From Candidatus Bacteroides pullicola (GTDB lineage Bacteria; Bacteroidota; Bacteroidia; Bacteroidales; Bacteroidaceae), in the NCBI GenBank assembly GCA_019115825.1, contig DXCV01000022.1, forward strand, positions 1 to 52,635: a stretch of DNA of 52,635 bases, in the 5' to 3' direction. Under the pieces are notes generated by a model. The model saw nothing but the letters and a program-made list of their open reading frames with translations. It made no database searches and was not told where the DNA came from. This document shows, piece after piece, positions 15,454 to 24,261 of the stretch. Every line of letters starts with the position of its first letter. The stretch's first letter is position 1. Made by a program: the position numbers and the translations under genes.

Positions 15454-16680
15454 ATGACACTGATAGAACGATTTTTGAAGTACGTCAGTTTCGATACGCA
15501 ATCAAGCGAGGAAACGAATGTGACCCCCAGCACACCGGGGCAAATGGTGTTTGCAAAATACTTGAAAGAGGAATTGGAGTCCTTGGGCTTGCAAGAGGTG
15601 TCCTTGGACGATAACGGCTATCTTTACGCCACGCTTCCGGCCAATACGGACGAGGCGGTGCCTGTGGTGGGGTTCATTGCCCACATGGATACCAGCCCGG
15701 ACATGAGTGGGAAGGATGTGGCTCCCCGCATCGTGGAGAACTATGACGGGAAGGACATCGTGCTTTGTCCGGAAGAGAACATCGTGCTTTCTCCCGCCCA
15801 GTTTCCCGAATTGCTGGAGCACAAGGGCGAGGATTTGATTGTGACTGACGGAAGGACCCTGTTGGGTGCGGACGATAAGGCTGGCATTGCCGAGATTGTT
15901 TCTGCCATCGTCTATCTGCAGCAGCATCCGGAAATCAAGCATGGCAAGATTCGCATCGGTTTCAATCCCGATGAAGAAATCGGATTGGGCGCGCACAAGT
16001 TCGATGTGGAGAAGTTCGGTTGTGATTGGGCATACACCATGGATGGCGGTGAAGTAGGGGAGTTGGAGTTCGAGAATTTCAATGCCGCTTCGGCCAAACT
16101 GACCTTCAAGGGACGCAACGTGCATCCGGGTTATGCCAAGAACAAGATGATTAACTCCATCCGCGTGGCCAACCGCTTCATGGCTCTCTTGCCGGATAGC
16201 GAGACTCCCGAGCATACTGAGGCTTACGAAGGCTTCTATCACCTGATTGGGGTGAACGGCACAGTGGAGCAAACCAATGTTTCTTATATTATCCGCGACC
16301 ATGACCGTGCCCGCTTCGAGGAGCGCAAGGCCACTATGCAGCGTCTGACGGACTTCTTCAATGCCGAGTATGGCGAGGGCACCGTCGTGTTGGAGCTGCA
16401 TGACCAGTACTACAACATGCGCGAGCAGATAGAGCCGGTGATGCACGTCATCGACATTGCTTTTGCGGCCATGAAGGAAGCAGGCGTCGAGCCGCGCGTG
16501 CGTGCCATCCGCGGAGGGACGGACGGGGCACAGTTGTCGTTCAAGGGATTGCCTTGCCCCAACATCTTTGCCGGAGGACTGAATTTCCACGGACGGTATG
16601 AATTTGTGCCCATCCAGAGCATGGAGAAGGCCATGAATGTCATCGTCAAGATTGCAGAACTGGCGGCTACCCATAAATAG
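15454..16680 (+). CDS. pepT: Peptidase T (tripeptide aminopeptidase)
   Basis: This cytosolic M20B-family metallopeptidase (408 aa) removes the N-terminal residue of tripeptides. The di-zinc site motifs are visible: AHMDTSPD (first metal ligand and catalytic Asp), [14 protein letters not shown] (bridging Asp), and [13 protein letters not shown] (Glu-Glu pair). The end includes [15 protein letters not shown] and [13 protein letters not shown], typical of PepT. The open frame extends to 15355, but that part covers the terminator and is not PepT-like. ATG 15454 ([17 protein letters not shown]) fits the family start. Confidence 0.95.
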   Translation: MTLIERFLKYVSFDTQSSEETNVTPSTPGQMVFAKYLKEELESLGLQEVSLDDNGYLYATLPANTDEAVPVVGFIAHMDTSPDMSGKDVAPRIVENYDGKDIVLCPEENIVLSPAQFPELLEHKGEDLIVTDGRTLLGADDKAGIAEIVSAIVYLQQHPEIKHGKIRIGFNPDEEIGLGAHKFDVEKFGCDWAYTMDGGEVGELEFENFNAASAKLTFKGRNVHPGYAKNKMINSIRVANRFMALLPDSETPEHTEAYEGFYHLIGVNGTVEQTNVSYIIRDHDRARFEERKATMQRLTDFFNAEYGEGTVVLELHDQYYNMREQIEPVMHVIDIAFAAMKEAGVEPRVRAIRGGTDGAQLSFKGLPCPNIFAGGLNFHGRYEFVPIQSMEKAMNVIVKIAELAATHK

Positions 16681-16709
16681 CAGATTATTTACCCCAAAAA
16701 TATATTATC

Positions 16710-17795
16710 ATGAAGACAACTCCGTTTACTGAAAAGCATATTGCCTTAGGCGCAAAGATGCACGAGTTTGCCGGCTACAATATGCCTATTGAATATTCCG
16801 GCATCATAGATGAACACTTGACCGTATGCCAAGCCGTGGGCGTGTTCGATGTGTCCCACATGGGCGAGTTTTGGGTGAAAGGCCCGAAAGCGTTGCCTTT
16901 CCTGCAAAAGGTCACTTCCAATGACGTGTCGGCCTTGGTGCCCGGCAAGGTGCAGTACACGTGTTTCCCCAATGAGACGGGAGGCATCGTGGACGACCTG
17001 CTCGTCTATCAGTATGAACCCGAAAAGTACCTCCTGGTGGTCAATGCCGCCAACATAGAGAAGGACTGGAACTGGTGTGTCTCGCACAACACGGAAGGAG
17101 CCGAGCTGGAAAATGCCTCTGACCGCATGGCGCAGTTGGCCGTGCAAGGTCCCAAGGCTATCCAGGCTCTACAGAAACTGACCCCCATAGATTTGTCCGC
17201 CATTCCTTACTATCACTTCACGCATGGCGAGTTTGCCGGCGAGCCGGATGTAATCATTTCCAATACCGGTTATACCGGTGCCGGTGGCTTTGAGCTTTAT
17301 TTCTATCCGGAGGCAGCCATGAAGATTTGGGATGCCGTCTTCGAGGCCGGTGCAGAGTTTGGCATCAAGCCTGTCGGATTGGGCGCGCGCGACACGCTCC
17401 GCCTGGAGATGGGCTTCTGCCTGTATGGCAACGATTTGGACGATACCACCTCGCCCATCGAGGCCGGTTTGGGTTGGATTACCAAATTCGTGGAAGGCAA
17501 GGACTTCATCAACCGCACCCAGTTGGAGAAGCAGAAGAAGGAAGGCGTGACCCGCAAGCTGGTAGGTTTTGAAATGATTGACCGCGGCATTCCCCGTCAC
17601 GGCTACCAGTTGTATAATGCCGAAGGCGAACCTATCGGCTCGGTGACCTCGGGCACCATGTCGCCCATGCGTAAGATTGGCATCGGCATGGGCTATGTTA
17701 AGCCGGAGTATGCCAAGCCGGGCACCGAAATCTGCATAGATATGCGTGGGCGCAAGCTGAAAGCGCAGGTCGTGAAGCCGCCTTTCCGCAAGTAA
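16710..17795 (+). CDS. gcvT: Aminomethyltransferase of the glycine cleavage system (T protein)
   Basis: This 361-aa enzyme transfers the aminomethyl group from the lipoylated H protein to tetrahydrofolate, releasing ammonia. Signature segments include [14 protein letters not shown] near the start, [11 protein letters not shown], the folate-binding [14 protein letters not shown] region, and [21 protein letters not shown]. Length is standard for GcvT. It follows pepT by 29 bp, an arrangement consistent with co-transcription. No gcvH or gcvP is nearby. The orphan intron end at 17809-17901 lies right behind it. Confidence 0.96.
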   Translation: MKTTPFTEKHIALGAKMHEFAGYNMPIEYSGIIDEHLTVCQAVGVFDVSHMGEFWVKGPKALPFLQKVTSNDVSALVPGKVQYTCFPNETGGIVDDLLVYQYEPEKYLLVVNAANIEKDWNWCVSHNTEGAELENASDRMAQLAVQGPKAIQALQKLTPIDLSAIPYYHFTHGEFAGEPDVIISNTGYTGAGGFELYFYPEAAMKIWDAVFEAGAEFGIKPVGLGARDTLRLEMGFCLYGNDLDDTTSPIEAGLGWITKFVEGKDFINRTQLEKQKKEGVTRKLVGFEMIDRGIPRHGYQLYNAEGEPIGSVTSGTMSPMRKIGIGMGYVKPEYAKPGTEICIDMRGRKLKAQVVKPPFRK

Positions 17796-17808
17796 GCGTT
17801 TTCTTGGG

Positions 17809-17901
17809 TAACCGCCGTATGCCGAACGGTGCGTGCGGTAGGCATGAGAGGGAGGAAAACAAAAGTAGGAAGAAAACTACTTCGTTTTCCTCCTACTCGA
17901 T
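17809..17901 (+). ncRNA. Orphan group II intron 3' end (domains V-VI), no RT
   Basis: Starting 14 bp after gcvT, about 90 bp closely match the intron end at 1434-1524. AACCGCCGTATGCCGAACGG is shared exactly, then come a slightly diverged domain V arm (TGCGTGCGGTAGG) and the same domain VI hairpin ending CTCCTACTCGAT. The paired positions of the domain V arm differ, so catalysis is doubtful. No intron protein or upstream intron domains are present. It sits between convergent genes and its strong hairpin may now act as a terminator for gcvT. Confidence 0.75.
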
Positions 17902-17919
17902 TATAATCAGTAATTTGGA

Positions 17920-18930
17920 TTACTTGTTCAGAGCCAAAGCCACGTTTACAGCGCAAGCCACGGTGCAACCTACCATCGGGTTGTTGCCGATGCCCAGGAA
18001 GCCCATCATTTCCACGTGGGCGGGCACAGAAGAAGAACCGGCGAACTGGGCGTCGCTGTGCATACGACCCATAGTATCGGTCATACCATAGGAAGCAGGA
18101 CCAGCGGCCATGTTGTCCGGGTGCAATGTGCGACCCGTGCCACCACCGGATGCTACGGAGAAGTAAGGCTTACCGGCCAATACGCGTTCTTTCTTATAAG
18201 TACCTGCAACGGGGTGTTGGAAGCGCGTGGGGTTCGTGGAGTTACCCGTGATGGATACGTCCACGTTCTCATGCCACATGATGGCAACGCCTTCGCGTAC
18301 ATCGTCTGCACCATAGCATTTCACCTTAGCGCGGGGACCATCAGAGTACGGAGTCTCTTTCACTACCTCCAGCTTGCCCGTGTAGTAGTCGAACTGGGTC
18401 TGCACATACGTGAAGCCGTTGATGCGGCTGATAATCATGGCAGCGTCCTTGCCCAGACCATTCAAGATACAACGCAGAGGATTCTTGCGCACCTTGTTGG
18501 CCATTTCGGCAATCTTGATAGCGCCTTCAGCTGCTGCGAAAGACTCGTGGCCTGCCAGGAAAGCAAAACACTGTGTCTCGTCGCGGAGCAGACGGGCAGC
18601 TAGGTTGCCGTGTCCCAGACCAACTTTGCGGTCGTCTGCCACGGATCCGGGGATACAGAAGGCTTGCAGGCCGATGCCGATAGCTTCGGCAGCGTCGGCG
18701 GCGTTCTTGCAGCCTTTCTTCAGAGCAATGGCGCAACCTACTACGTAGGCCCACTTGGCATTCTCGAAGCAGATGCCCTGCGTCTCTTGGCAGGTCAGGT
18801 ACGGGTCGATACCGGCGGCGTCACAGATGGCGTTGGCCTCTTCGATGTCTTTGATGCCGTATTCGTTCAGTGCGGCAAGAATTTGCTTGATACGGCGGTC
18901 TTGGCTTTCAAATTGTACGGGTCTAATCAT
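17920..18930 (-). CDS. GGGtGRT protein
   Basis: This 336-aa protein belongs to the family named for its GGGtGRT motif, seen here as VASGGGTGRTLHPDNM near residue 275. Other conserved parts are ENAKWAYVVGCAIALKKGCK and GNNPMVGCTVACAVNVALAL at the end. Several conserved cysteines suggest metal or Fe-S binding, but the function is not established. It follows a NifU/IscU-like scaffold protein gene by 18 bp on the same strand. The two families occur together so often that they probably work as a pair, perhaps in Fe-S assembly or a radical enzyme system; that is inference. Confidence 0.9.
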   Translation of the reverse strand: MIRPVQFESQDRRIKQILAALNEYGIKDIEEANAICDAAGIDPYLTCQETQGICFENAKWAYVVGCAIALKKGCKNAADAAEAIGIGLQAFCIPGSVADDRKVGLGHGNLAARLLRDETQCFAFLAGHESFAAAEGAIKIAEMANKVRKNPLRCILNGLGKDAAMIISRINGFTYVQTQFDYYTGKLEVVKETPYSDGPRAKVKCYGADDVREGVAIMWHENVDVSITGNSTNPTRFQHPVAGTYKKERVLAGKPYFSVASGGGTGRTLHPDNMAAGPASYGMTDTMGRMHSDAQFAGSSSVPAHVEMMGFLGIGNNPMVGCTVACAVNVALALNK

Positions 18931-18948
18931 TGTCTGTGTCCTCCTTCA

Positions 18949-19650
18949 TTATTCTTTACGTGGGTCAATGTATTTAACTGCGCCCTGTTCGGGTTTGAAG
19001 CGACCGTACGTGCCGGTGACAGCCTTCAGGGCTTCGTTGGCGTCTTTGCCGTTCTTCACTTGCTCCATGAACTTGCCCATGTGGACGTATTCATAGCCGA
19101 TGACTTGGTCGTCTGCATCGAGGGCCATGCGGGTAATGTAGCCTTCGGTCAGCTCCAGGTAGCGCGGGCCTTTGGCCAATGTGCCGAAGAGGGTACCCGT
19201 CTGGCTACGCAATCCCTTGCCCAGGTCTTCCAAGCCGGCACCAATCATCAGACCGCCTTCAGAGAATGCGGACTGTGTGCGTCCGTAGACGATTTGCAGG
19301 AACAGTTCGCGCATGGCCGTGTTGATGGCATCGCAAACGAGGTCCGTGTTCAGGGCTTCGAGGATGGTCTTGCCCGGCAGAATTTCAGAAGCCATGGCGG
19401 CAGAGTGGGTCATACCGGAGCAACCCAGCGTTTCAACCAGACATTCCTGAATGACACCGTTCTTAACGTTCAGTGTCAGCTTGCAGGCGCCCTGTTGGGG
19501 AGCGCACCAACCCACACCGTGGGTCAAGCCGGAGATGTCTACGATTTCTTTTGCTTTCACCCACTTGCCTTCTTCGGGGATGGGAGCCGGTCCGTGGTTG
19601 GGACCTTTCTTTACAACACACATGTGTTCAACTTCGTGTGAATAAGTCAT
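18949..19650 (-). CDS. Iron-sulfur cluster assembly scaffold-like protein (GGGtGRT partner)
   Basis: This 233-aa protein contains a NifU/IscU N-terminal-like scaffold domain with cysteines at the expected type of positions: GWCAPQQGACKLTL and LVETLGCSGMTHSAAMASEIL, followed by LNTDLVCDAI. Scaffold proteins build Fe-S clusters from iron and sulfide before transfer. This version is longer than IscU and has an added C-terminal region (GRFKPEQGAVKYIDP). It is the first gene of the two-gene unit with the GGGtGRT protein. The -7 element at 19719-19726 precedes it by about 70 bp. Confidence 0.85.
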   Translation of the reverse strand: MTYSHEVEHMCVVKKGPNHGPAPIPEEGKWVKAKEIVDISGLTHGVGWCAPQQGACKLTLNVKNGVIQECLVETLGCSGMTHSAAMASEILPGKTILEALNTDLVCDAINTAMRELFLQIVYGRTQSAFSEGGLMIGAGLEDLGKGLRSQTGTLFGTLAKGPRYLELTEGYITRMALDADDQVIGYEYVHMGKFMEQVKNGKDANEALKAVTGTYGRFKPEQGAVKYIDPRKE

Positions 19651-19718
19651 AATCAGCTCTATTAATTAGCTAATATAATTAATGAATGTAAGTTTCAGTG
19701 TCTTAACCGAACCGTCTG

Positions 19719-19726
19719 CAAAGATA
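19719..19726 (-). promoter_or_regulatory. -7 promoter element of the Fe-S scaffold/GGGtGRT unit
   Basis: On the - strand this reads TATCTTTG, a TAnnTTTG match about 69 bp upstream of the scaffold gene. Confidence 0.65.
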
Positions 19727-19777
19727 ATGATTTTCTAGCAACTGACAATTTTTCCGGCCGACTTTTTGCACAAAAAA

Positions 19778-19805
19778 AGACTACCTTGTCCAGGCAGCCT
19801 TTTTT
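19778..19805 (-). terminator. Intrinsic terminator of the H1-like gene
   Basis: On the - strand AGGCTGCCT pairs with AGGTAGTCT over 9 bp (two G-U pairs) with a 5-nt loop, followed by seven T residues. Confidence 0.75.
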
Positions 19806-19834
19806 ATACATAAATGTGTTTTCGGGGGCGTTCT

Positions 19835-20011
19835 TTATTGTTTGGACGCTTCCAAAGATGCCTTGCGGAATTCTTTCATCGTTTTTTCGATTTCCAGCGA
19901 GCTCTTGCGGGCGCGGGTACCGGCAGCTTTGTTGCCGTTTTCCAATTGAGCTTTGGCATCTTTTTCAAATTCAGCATATAATGCTGCAAGTTTTTCAATC
20001 AGTTCTTTCAT
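19835..20011 (-). CDS. Histone H1-like DNA-binding protein (Hc1 type)
   Basis: This 58-aa basic, helical protein starts MKELIEKLAALYAEFEKDAK and contains the conserved GNKAAGTRARKSSLEIEK and MKEFRKASLEASKQ segments of the Bacteroidales H1-like (Hc1) family. Such proteins probably bind DNA and compact the chromosome. It was found by reading the minus strand directly. It is monocistronic, with a good terminator 30 bp after its stop codon. Confidence 0.9.
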   Translation of the reverse strand: MKELIEKLAALYAEFEKDAKAQLENGNKAAGTRARKSSLEIEKTMKEFRKASLEASKQ

Positions 20012-20148
20012 AATCCTTTTGTGTTACTTCGTTTTATAATGCAGGGCAAAAATACATTCTTTCTTGGAATAAATGGAGAAAAATGATGTTTTTTTGTCGG
20101 ATGGTGATGTTTTTTTTGATAGCAGATGCCCTTTCGGTGTTTTTTGCC

Positions 20149-20156
20149 TACTTTTG
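20149..20156 (+). promoter_or_regulatory. -7 promoter element very close to the AlbA_2 gene start
   Basis: TACTTTTG matches TAnnTTTG and ends only 4 bp before the ATG at 20161. Transcription would start at about 20160-20163, so the mRNA may be nearly leaderless, or translation may start at the ATG at 20170. Confidence 0.5.
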
Positions 20157-20160
20157 CGGC

Positions 20161-20805
20161 ATGAAAAGGATGACGGATACGGATTATATTCACTCGCTTA
20201 TAGCTGAGGGCGAGCATCAGCAGCAGGATTTCAAATTCGAGATTTCCGATGCGCGTAAGATTGCCAAGACGCTTTCGGCTTTTGCCAACACTGATGGCGG
20301 GAGGCTGCTTGTCGGAGTGAAGGACAATGGGAAGATTGCCGGTGTCCGTTCCGAGGAAGAGCGGTATATGGTGGAAGCCGCTGCCCGGCTGTATTGCACG
20401 CCGCAGGTGGATTGCGAAATGCAAGCCTTTATGGTGGAGGGACGCTGTGTGCTCGTGGTGACTATACCTGAGAGTGTCCATAAGCCCGTATATGCCAAGG
20501 ATGAATCCGGCAGGAATTTGGCTTATCTGCGTATTGCCGACGAGAATATTCTGGCCACCCCTGTGCATCTTCGTGTATGGCAGCAAAGCGACAATCCCAG
20601 CGGAGAGTTGATGGCGTACACCGGACGCGAGCAGCTTTTACTCCGTTTGCTGGAGGAAAATGAGAGTCTGTCTTTGAATAAGTATTGTCGTATGGCGTGC
20701 ATTTCACGCCGGGCAGCCGAGCATTTATTGGCCAAATTGATACGTTATGACATCGTGGAGCCGGTGTTTGAAGGGCATAAGTTTCATTTCCGACTGAAAA
20801 GTTAG
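20161..20805 (+). CDS. AlbA_2 (Schlafen-type) domain protein with C-terminal winged helix
   Basis: This 214-aa protein contains an AlbA_2 domain at about residues 10-130. Its landmarks are EGEHQQQDFKFEISDARKIA, SAFANTDGGRLLVGVKDNGKIAGV and LAYLRIADENILA. A C-terminal winged-helix region follows (LSLNKYCRMACISRRAAEHLL). AlbA_2 proteins are putative nucleic-acid-binding or ATP-binding regulators. The open frame extends up to 20083, but the promoter at 20149-20156 and the family N-terminus favour ATG 20161 or 20170. Function is unknown. Confidence 0.85.
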   Translation: MKRMTDTDYIHSLIAEGEHQQQDFKFEISDARKIAKTLSAFANTDGGRLLVGVKDNGKIAGVRSEEERYMVEAAARLYCTPQVDCEMQAFMVEGRCVLVVTIPESVHKPVYAKDESGRNLAYLRIADENILATPVHLRVWQQSDNPSGELMAYTGREQLLLRLLEENESLSLNKYCRMACISRRAAEHLLAKLIRYDIVEPVFEGHKFHFRLKS

Positions 20806-20907
20806 GCTGTCTGTGGTGGAAGATTGCAAAAAATGATTTATTTTTGCAGGCAAATAGCCGGGCAAGTTGTCTGGCATGGGATTTATTAATAAGTAGTTTA
20901 TATTGAT

Positions 20908-21549
20908 ATGGGTATAATAGCCAGATTGTTCAACAAAGACAAGCAACAAGTTTCGCCCAAAGGTGTGGAGGATTTCATTTCCTTGACGCGTGTGTATTTC
21001 CAGTCGGTAATAGCGGTCAACCTGGGCATCACCAATATCCGTTTCATTCCGGATGTGGCCAACTTCAAACGTCTGTTCAAGGTTCCCACCCAAGGCGGTC
21101 GTCTCGGCTTGGCGGAAAAGTCCGCCTCGCGCAAGATGCTGATGCAGGATTATGGTATCAGCGAGAATTTCTTCAAGGAAATTGATGCCTCGGTGAAGAA
21201 ACATTGCCGCACGCAAAACGAGGTGCAGTCCTACTTGTACCTCTACCAAGGTTTCTCGAACGATTTGATTATGCTTATAGGCACTTTGATGCAGTGGAAG
21301 TTCCGCCTTCCCTCCATCTTCAAGGGAGCTTTGCGCACCATGGTGGAGAAGACCATGCACGATGTCTGCACCAAGACGGTGTGGAAGAAGGACGATGTGC
21401 ACAAGACCGCCATGGCCGTCCGCCAATACAAAGAACGTTTGGGATATTCCGAGCAATGGATGTCCGAATATGCCTACAATGTCATTATGCTTGCCAAGAA
21501 CGAACCTCGGCACAAGAAGGAAGAAGACGACGGAAAGGATAAAAAATAA
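20908..21549 (+). CDS. Conserved hypothetical protein of Bacteroidales
   Basis: This 213-aa, largely helical, basic protein starts MGIIARLFNKDKQQVSPKG and ends with a highly charged tail (KKEEDDGKDKK). No signal peptide, membrane helix or known catalytic motif is visible. It looks like a conserved cytosolic protein of Bacteroidales, but I cannot assign a family with confidence. It is followed by a strong terminator, so it is probably transcribed alone or with the preceding AlbA_2 gene. Confidence 0.8.
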   Translation: MGIIARLFNKDKQQVSPKGVEDFISLTRVYFQSVIAVNLGITNIRFIPDVANFKRLFKVPTQGGRLGLAEKSASRKMLMQDYGISENFFKEIDASVKKHCRTQNEVQSYLYLYQGFSNDLIMLIGTLMQWKFRLPSIFKGALRTMVEKTMHDVCTKTVWKKDDVHKTAMAVRQYKERLGYSEQWMSEYAYNVIMLAKNEPRHKKEEDDGKDKK

Positions 21550-21562
21550 TTCTTATTGGCAG

Positions 21563-21609
21563 GAAGCCAACTGACTCCCAAAGGGACCGGTTGGCTTCTT
21601 CCGTTTTTA
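21563..21609 (+). terminator. Intrinsic terminator
   Basis: GAAGCCAAC (21563-21571) pairs with GTTGGCTTC (21590-21598), with TCCC/GGGA pairing inside, followed by TTCCGTTTTT. Confidence 0.8.
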
Positions 21610-21631
21610 TAGCGTCTTTATGGCGCTTTTT

Positions 21632-22192
21632 TTATTCTACTATTTTCTTGTAGTATTCTGCTTTCCACTCTATCGGGCGCGGATAGGCGCGTGAGGACGA
21701 GGGCATCCGCCAGACCTTGATGTCCCTTCCCAAGTATGTGGTTTCGATGGCTTCGCCGACAGACAATGCGGGACAACCGATAGTGGCTTGCAGGGTTTCT
21801 GCCGATTTCTGTCCGGTGGCCACAAGGGTATGGCATTCGGGCAGTTGCTCCAACAACCGGGCAATGTCGGTAGGACGGACTATTTGCAGGAAGTTGTCCG
21901 AAGCGTTGTTTTTCAATCGGATAACCTCTTTCGCCGTATCATAGAGGGCGATGCCCTGTGCGCGGCAGAAGTCTTCTATTTTCGTTTTGTCAAACCGCTT
22001 TTCGTCCGGTATGACGAAATAATTCTTGTCCCCGTGGGCGATGTATCCCCAAATCCTCCAGAAATCATTTCCCCAATTGGGGTAAAAGAATTCCATGCAC
22101 CACCTTTTTCTGGGAGGCGGAAAACTGCCCAATATCAAAATCTTGGCTTCCTTGGGCAGGAAGGGCTTCAATGGGTGAAGTTCAGTGCTCAT
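21632..22192 (-). CDS. Uracil-DNA glycosylase family protein
   Basis: This 186-aa protein has the fold signatures of the uracil-DNA glycosylase superfamily (MUG/mismatch-type branch). These are the N-terminal ILILGSFPPPRKRW motif, FYPNWGNDFWRIWG, the LVATGQKSAETLQ strand-loop and the C-terminal MPSSSRAYP segment near the position of the DNA-intercalating loop. Such enzymes remove uracil or related deaminated bases from DNA; exact substrate is not clear. The frame is open to 22225, but the -7 element at 22223-22230 favours ATG 22192 (MSTELHPLKPF). Confidence 0.87.
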   Translation of the reverse strand: MSTELHPLKPFLPKEAKILILGSFPPPRKRWCMEFFYPNWGNDFWRIWGYIAHGDKNYFVIPDEKRFDKTKIEDFCRAQGIALYDTAKEVIRLKNNASDNFLQIVRPTDIARLLEQLPECHTLVATGQKSAETLQATIGCPALSVGEAIETTYLGRDIKVWRMPSSSRAYPRPIEWKAEYYKKIVE

Positions 22193-22222
22193 AATCAATC
22201 TTTTCTGTGGGTTATGTGTGTG

Positions 22223-22230
22223 CAAAGTTA
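22223..22230 (-). promoter_or_regulatory. -7 promoter element of the uracil-DNA glycosylase gene
   Basis: On the - strand this reads TAACTTTG (TAnnTTTG), 30 bp upstream of the chosen start. Confidence 0.6.
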
Positions 22231-22305
22231 CGCGAAATCATGCGGATTTCCGTCTCTGTTGTGGGTTTCATGGAGGAAAATCCGGTAAAAAAGTAACGAA
22301 AACCC

Positions 22306-22335
22306 TTGCAGATTTAAAACTTTGCATTACCTTTG
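22306..22335 (+). promoter_or_regulatory. Promoter of tRNA-Trp
   Basis: The -33 element TTG (22306-22308) and the -7 element TACCTTTG (22328-22335) are separated by 19 bp, a textbook Bacteroides promoter. It lies 11 bp before the mature tRNA. Confidence 0.8.
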
Positions 22336-22346
22336 CAGCCGCAAAC

Positions 22347-22419
22347 ACGGGAATAGCTCAGTTGGTAGAGCATCGGTCTCCAAAACCGAGTGTCGGGAGT
22401 TCGATCCTCTCTTCCCGTG
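22347..22419 (+). tRNA. tRNA-Trp (anticodon CCA)
   Basis: A 73-nt cloverleaf folds completely. The acceptor stem is ACGGGAA/TTCCCGT with discriminator G, the D stem GCTC/GAGC, the anticodon stem TCGGT/ACCGA with loop CTCCAAA (anticodon CCA at 22380-22382), the variable loop is 5 nt, and the T arm is GGGAG-TTCGATC-CTCTC. The 3' CCA is not encoded. Confidence 0.97.
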
Positions 22420-22426
22420 CAACGAT

Positions 22427-22464
22427 AATCCGGCATGAATCAATGATTTATGCCGGATTTTTTT
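22427..22464. terminator. Bidirectional terminator between tRNA-Trp and the acyl-CoA synthetase gene
   Basis: AATCCGGCAT (22427-22436) pairs with ATGCCGGATT (22450-22459), followed by TTTTTT. It can end the tRNA transcript and, read from the other side, the convergent synthetase gene. Confidence 0.8.
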
Positions 22465-22476
22465 CAATATCCCCTA

Positions 22477-24144
22477 TTACCCTTTGGCTTCTTGGTACAT
22501 GAATCTCTTGATGCTCTTCTTGGCCGTCTTTTCGAACTCCTCGAAGTGGATTTTCACTTTGGAAATCTGCGAGTAAGGAGGGAGTAGCTGGTTGAGTTCT
22601 ACCCGGTTGGCTTCCATGGCTTTTTCCACATCTTCCGGTTTCAGACCTTGGGCGAAAGCTTCGTCGAAGTCCGGGTAGATGAGGGCCACCAGCTTTTCGT
22701 TTTGCAGGACAATGAGCGATTCGGATACGTAGGGCATATTGTTCAGCTTGCTTTCAATCTCTTCCGGATAGATGTTTTGCCCGGAGGATGTCAAGAGCAT
22801 ATTTTTGCTTCGGCCACGCACGGTGACGTAGCCGTCTGCGTCCATCGTGCCGAGGTCGCCCGTGTGAAGCCAGCCGTTGACGTCGATGATTTGTGCCGTT
22901 GCTTCCGGGTTTTTGTAGTAACCCAACATGGTGTTCGTGCCGCGGCAGATGATTTCACCGGCTATGTTTTCCGGGTCGGGCGAGTCAATCTTCACTTCCA
23001 TCCGTGCGGCAGCCCGTCCGCATGAGGCGAGCTTCAAAGTCTCCCAACGGTTGGAGCAGATGATGGGTCCGCACTCCGTCATGCCGTAGGCGATGGTGTA
23101 GGGGAAACCTATCTGCTTGACGAAACGTTCCACGTCCGCATTGAACGGGGCGCCGCCGATGATGATTTCGTCGAACTGACCACCGAAGATTTCCATGGCC
23201 TCCTTGCGTGCCGCGGCTTTGATTTTGTCGTTCACGATGGGCACGCGCAGCAGCAACTTGCCTATGGTGTTGTCCACGCGGGGCAGGATGTTCTTCTTGA
23301 TGATTTTCTCCACGATGAGCGGCACGCACGAGATGACTTTCGGGCGAATCTCTGCAAAGGATTGGGCGATGATTTTGGGTGAGGGCATCCGTGTCAGGAA
23401 GTACAGATGCGCCCCGGCTGCGAAACCGTAGAGGAAGTCATATACCATGCCGAACACATGACCCAAGGGCAGCATCGACACAATATGGTCTCCCGGATTC
23501 ACGCGCAGCATCTCGCGGCAATAGTCCACGTTGCTCCACAAGCTCCGGTAAGGCAGCATGACGCCTTTGGAGTAGCCCGTGGTGCCCGAAGTGTAGTTGA
23601 TGATTGCCAACTCGTCCGGCGAAGCTTCGCGGCGGTAATGGATATGTTCGGGGCGGAAATTCTTGGGGTAACGGGCACCATAGCGGGCGTTGCGGTGCTC
23701 GAAGGCTTCCATCAGCGCGTCGTTGCGGCACACCACGGGGGTGAAATCCTCCAGCAAGACGATGCCTTCGAGGTGGGGCATGGCTGCCTCGTCCAAGGCT
23801 TCCCAGGCACGGGCGCCAACAAAAAGCAGCTTCGCTTCGGAGTGGTTGACGATGTGGTGGATGTTGTCTGCCTTGAACTCATGCAGGATTGGGACGATGA
23901 CTGCGCCGTAGGTCACCGTGGCCATGAAGGTCACTCCCCAGTGGGCACTGTTGCGTCCGCACACGGCAATCTTGTCGCCCGGTCGTATGCCGGCACTCTC
24001 CAAGACGATGTGGAACTTGGCTATCTTTCGTGCCACGTCCTTGTACTGCAGGGTGATGCCCTTGTAGTCGGTCAGGGCGTTGAGGTCCCAATTCTGTATG
24101 ATGCTCTGCTCGATATATTCAATAAAGGTGGATGCTCGTTCCAT
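22477..24144 (-). CDS. Long-chain fatty acid--CoA ligase (AMP-binding enzyme)
   Basis: This 555-aa enzyme of the ANL superfamily activates fatty acids to acyl-AMP and then acyl-CoA. The motifs are present in order: the P-loop INYTSGTTGYSKGVM (about residues 182-196), YGMTECGP (about 345), the TGDLGTMDADGYVTVRGRSK hinge region, and the C-terminal catalytic Lys in KTAKKSIKRF. It has no signal peptide and probably works at the inner face of the membrane. It is preceded by the -7 element at 24174-24181 and appears monocistronic. Chain-length preference cannot be read from sequence. Confidence 0.93.
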   Translation of the reverse strand: MERASTFIEYIEQSIIQNWDLNALTDYKGITLQYKDVARKIAKFHIVLESAGIRPGDKIAVCGRNSAHWGVTFMATVTYGAVIVPILHEFKADNIHHIVNHSEAKLLFVGARAWEALDEAAMPHLEGIVLLEDFTPVVCRNDALMEAFEHRNARYGARYPKNFRPEHIHYRREASPDELAIINYTSGTTGYSKGVMLPYRSLWSNVDYCREMLRVNPGDHIVSMLPLGHVFGMVYDFLYGFAAGAHLYFLTRMPSPKIIAQSFAEIRPKVISCVPLIVEKIIKKNILPRVDNTIGKLLLRVPIVNDKIKAAARKEAMEIFGGQFDEIIIGGAPFNADVERFVKQIGFPYTIAYGMTECGPIICSNRWETLKLASCGRAAARMEVKIDSPDPENIAGEIICRGTNTMLGYYKNPEATAQIIDVNGWLHTGDLGTMDADGYVTVRGRSKNMLLTSSGQNIYPEEIESKLNNMPYVSESLIVLQNEKLVALIYPDFDEAFAQGLKPEDVEKAMEANRVELNQLLPPYSQISKVKIHFEEFEKTAKKSIKRFMYQEAKG

Positions 24145-24173
24145 TGTAGTTGTGCAAAAAATGAATTTCCGCG

Positions 24174-24181
24174 CAAAGATA
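24174..24181 (-). promoter_or_regulatory. -7 promoter element of the acyl-CoA ligase gene
   Basis: On the - strand this reads TATCTTTG, 29 bp upstream of the start. Confidence 0.7.
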
Positions 24182-24261
24182 GGGCTTATTTATGGTTCTA
24201 TCAGTATGATTGAGGCATTATTTGCAAGCGTACCGATTACTCAACGTTCAATCTCTTCTCT

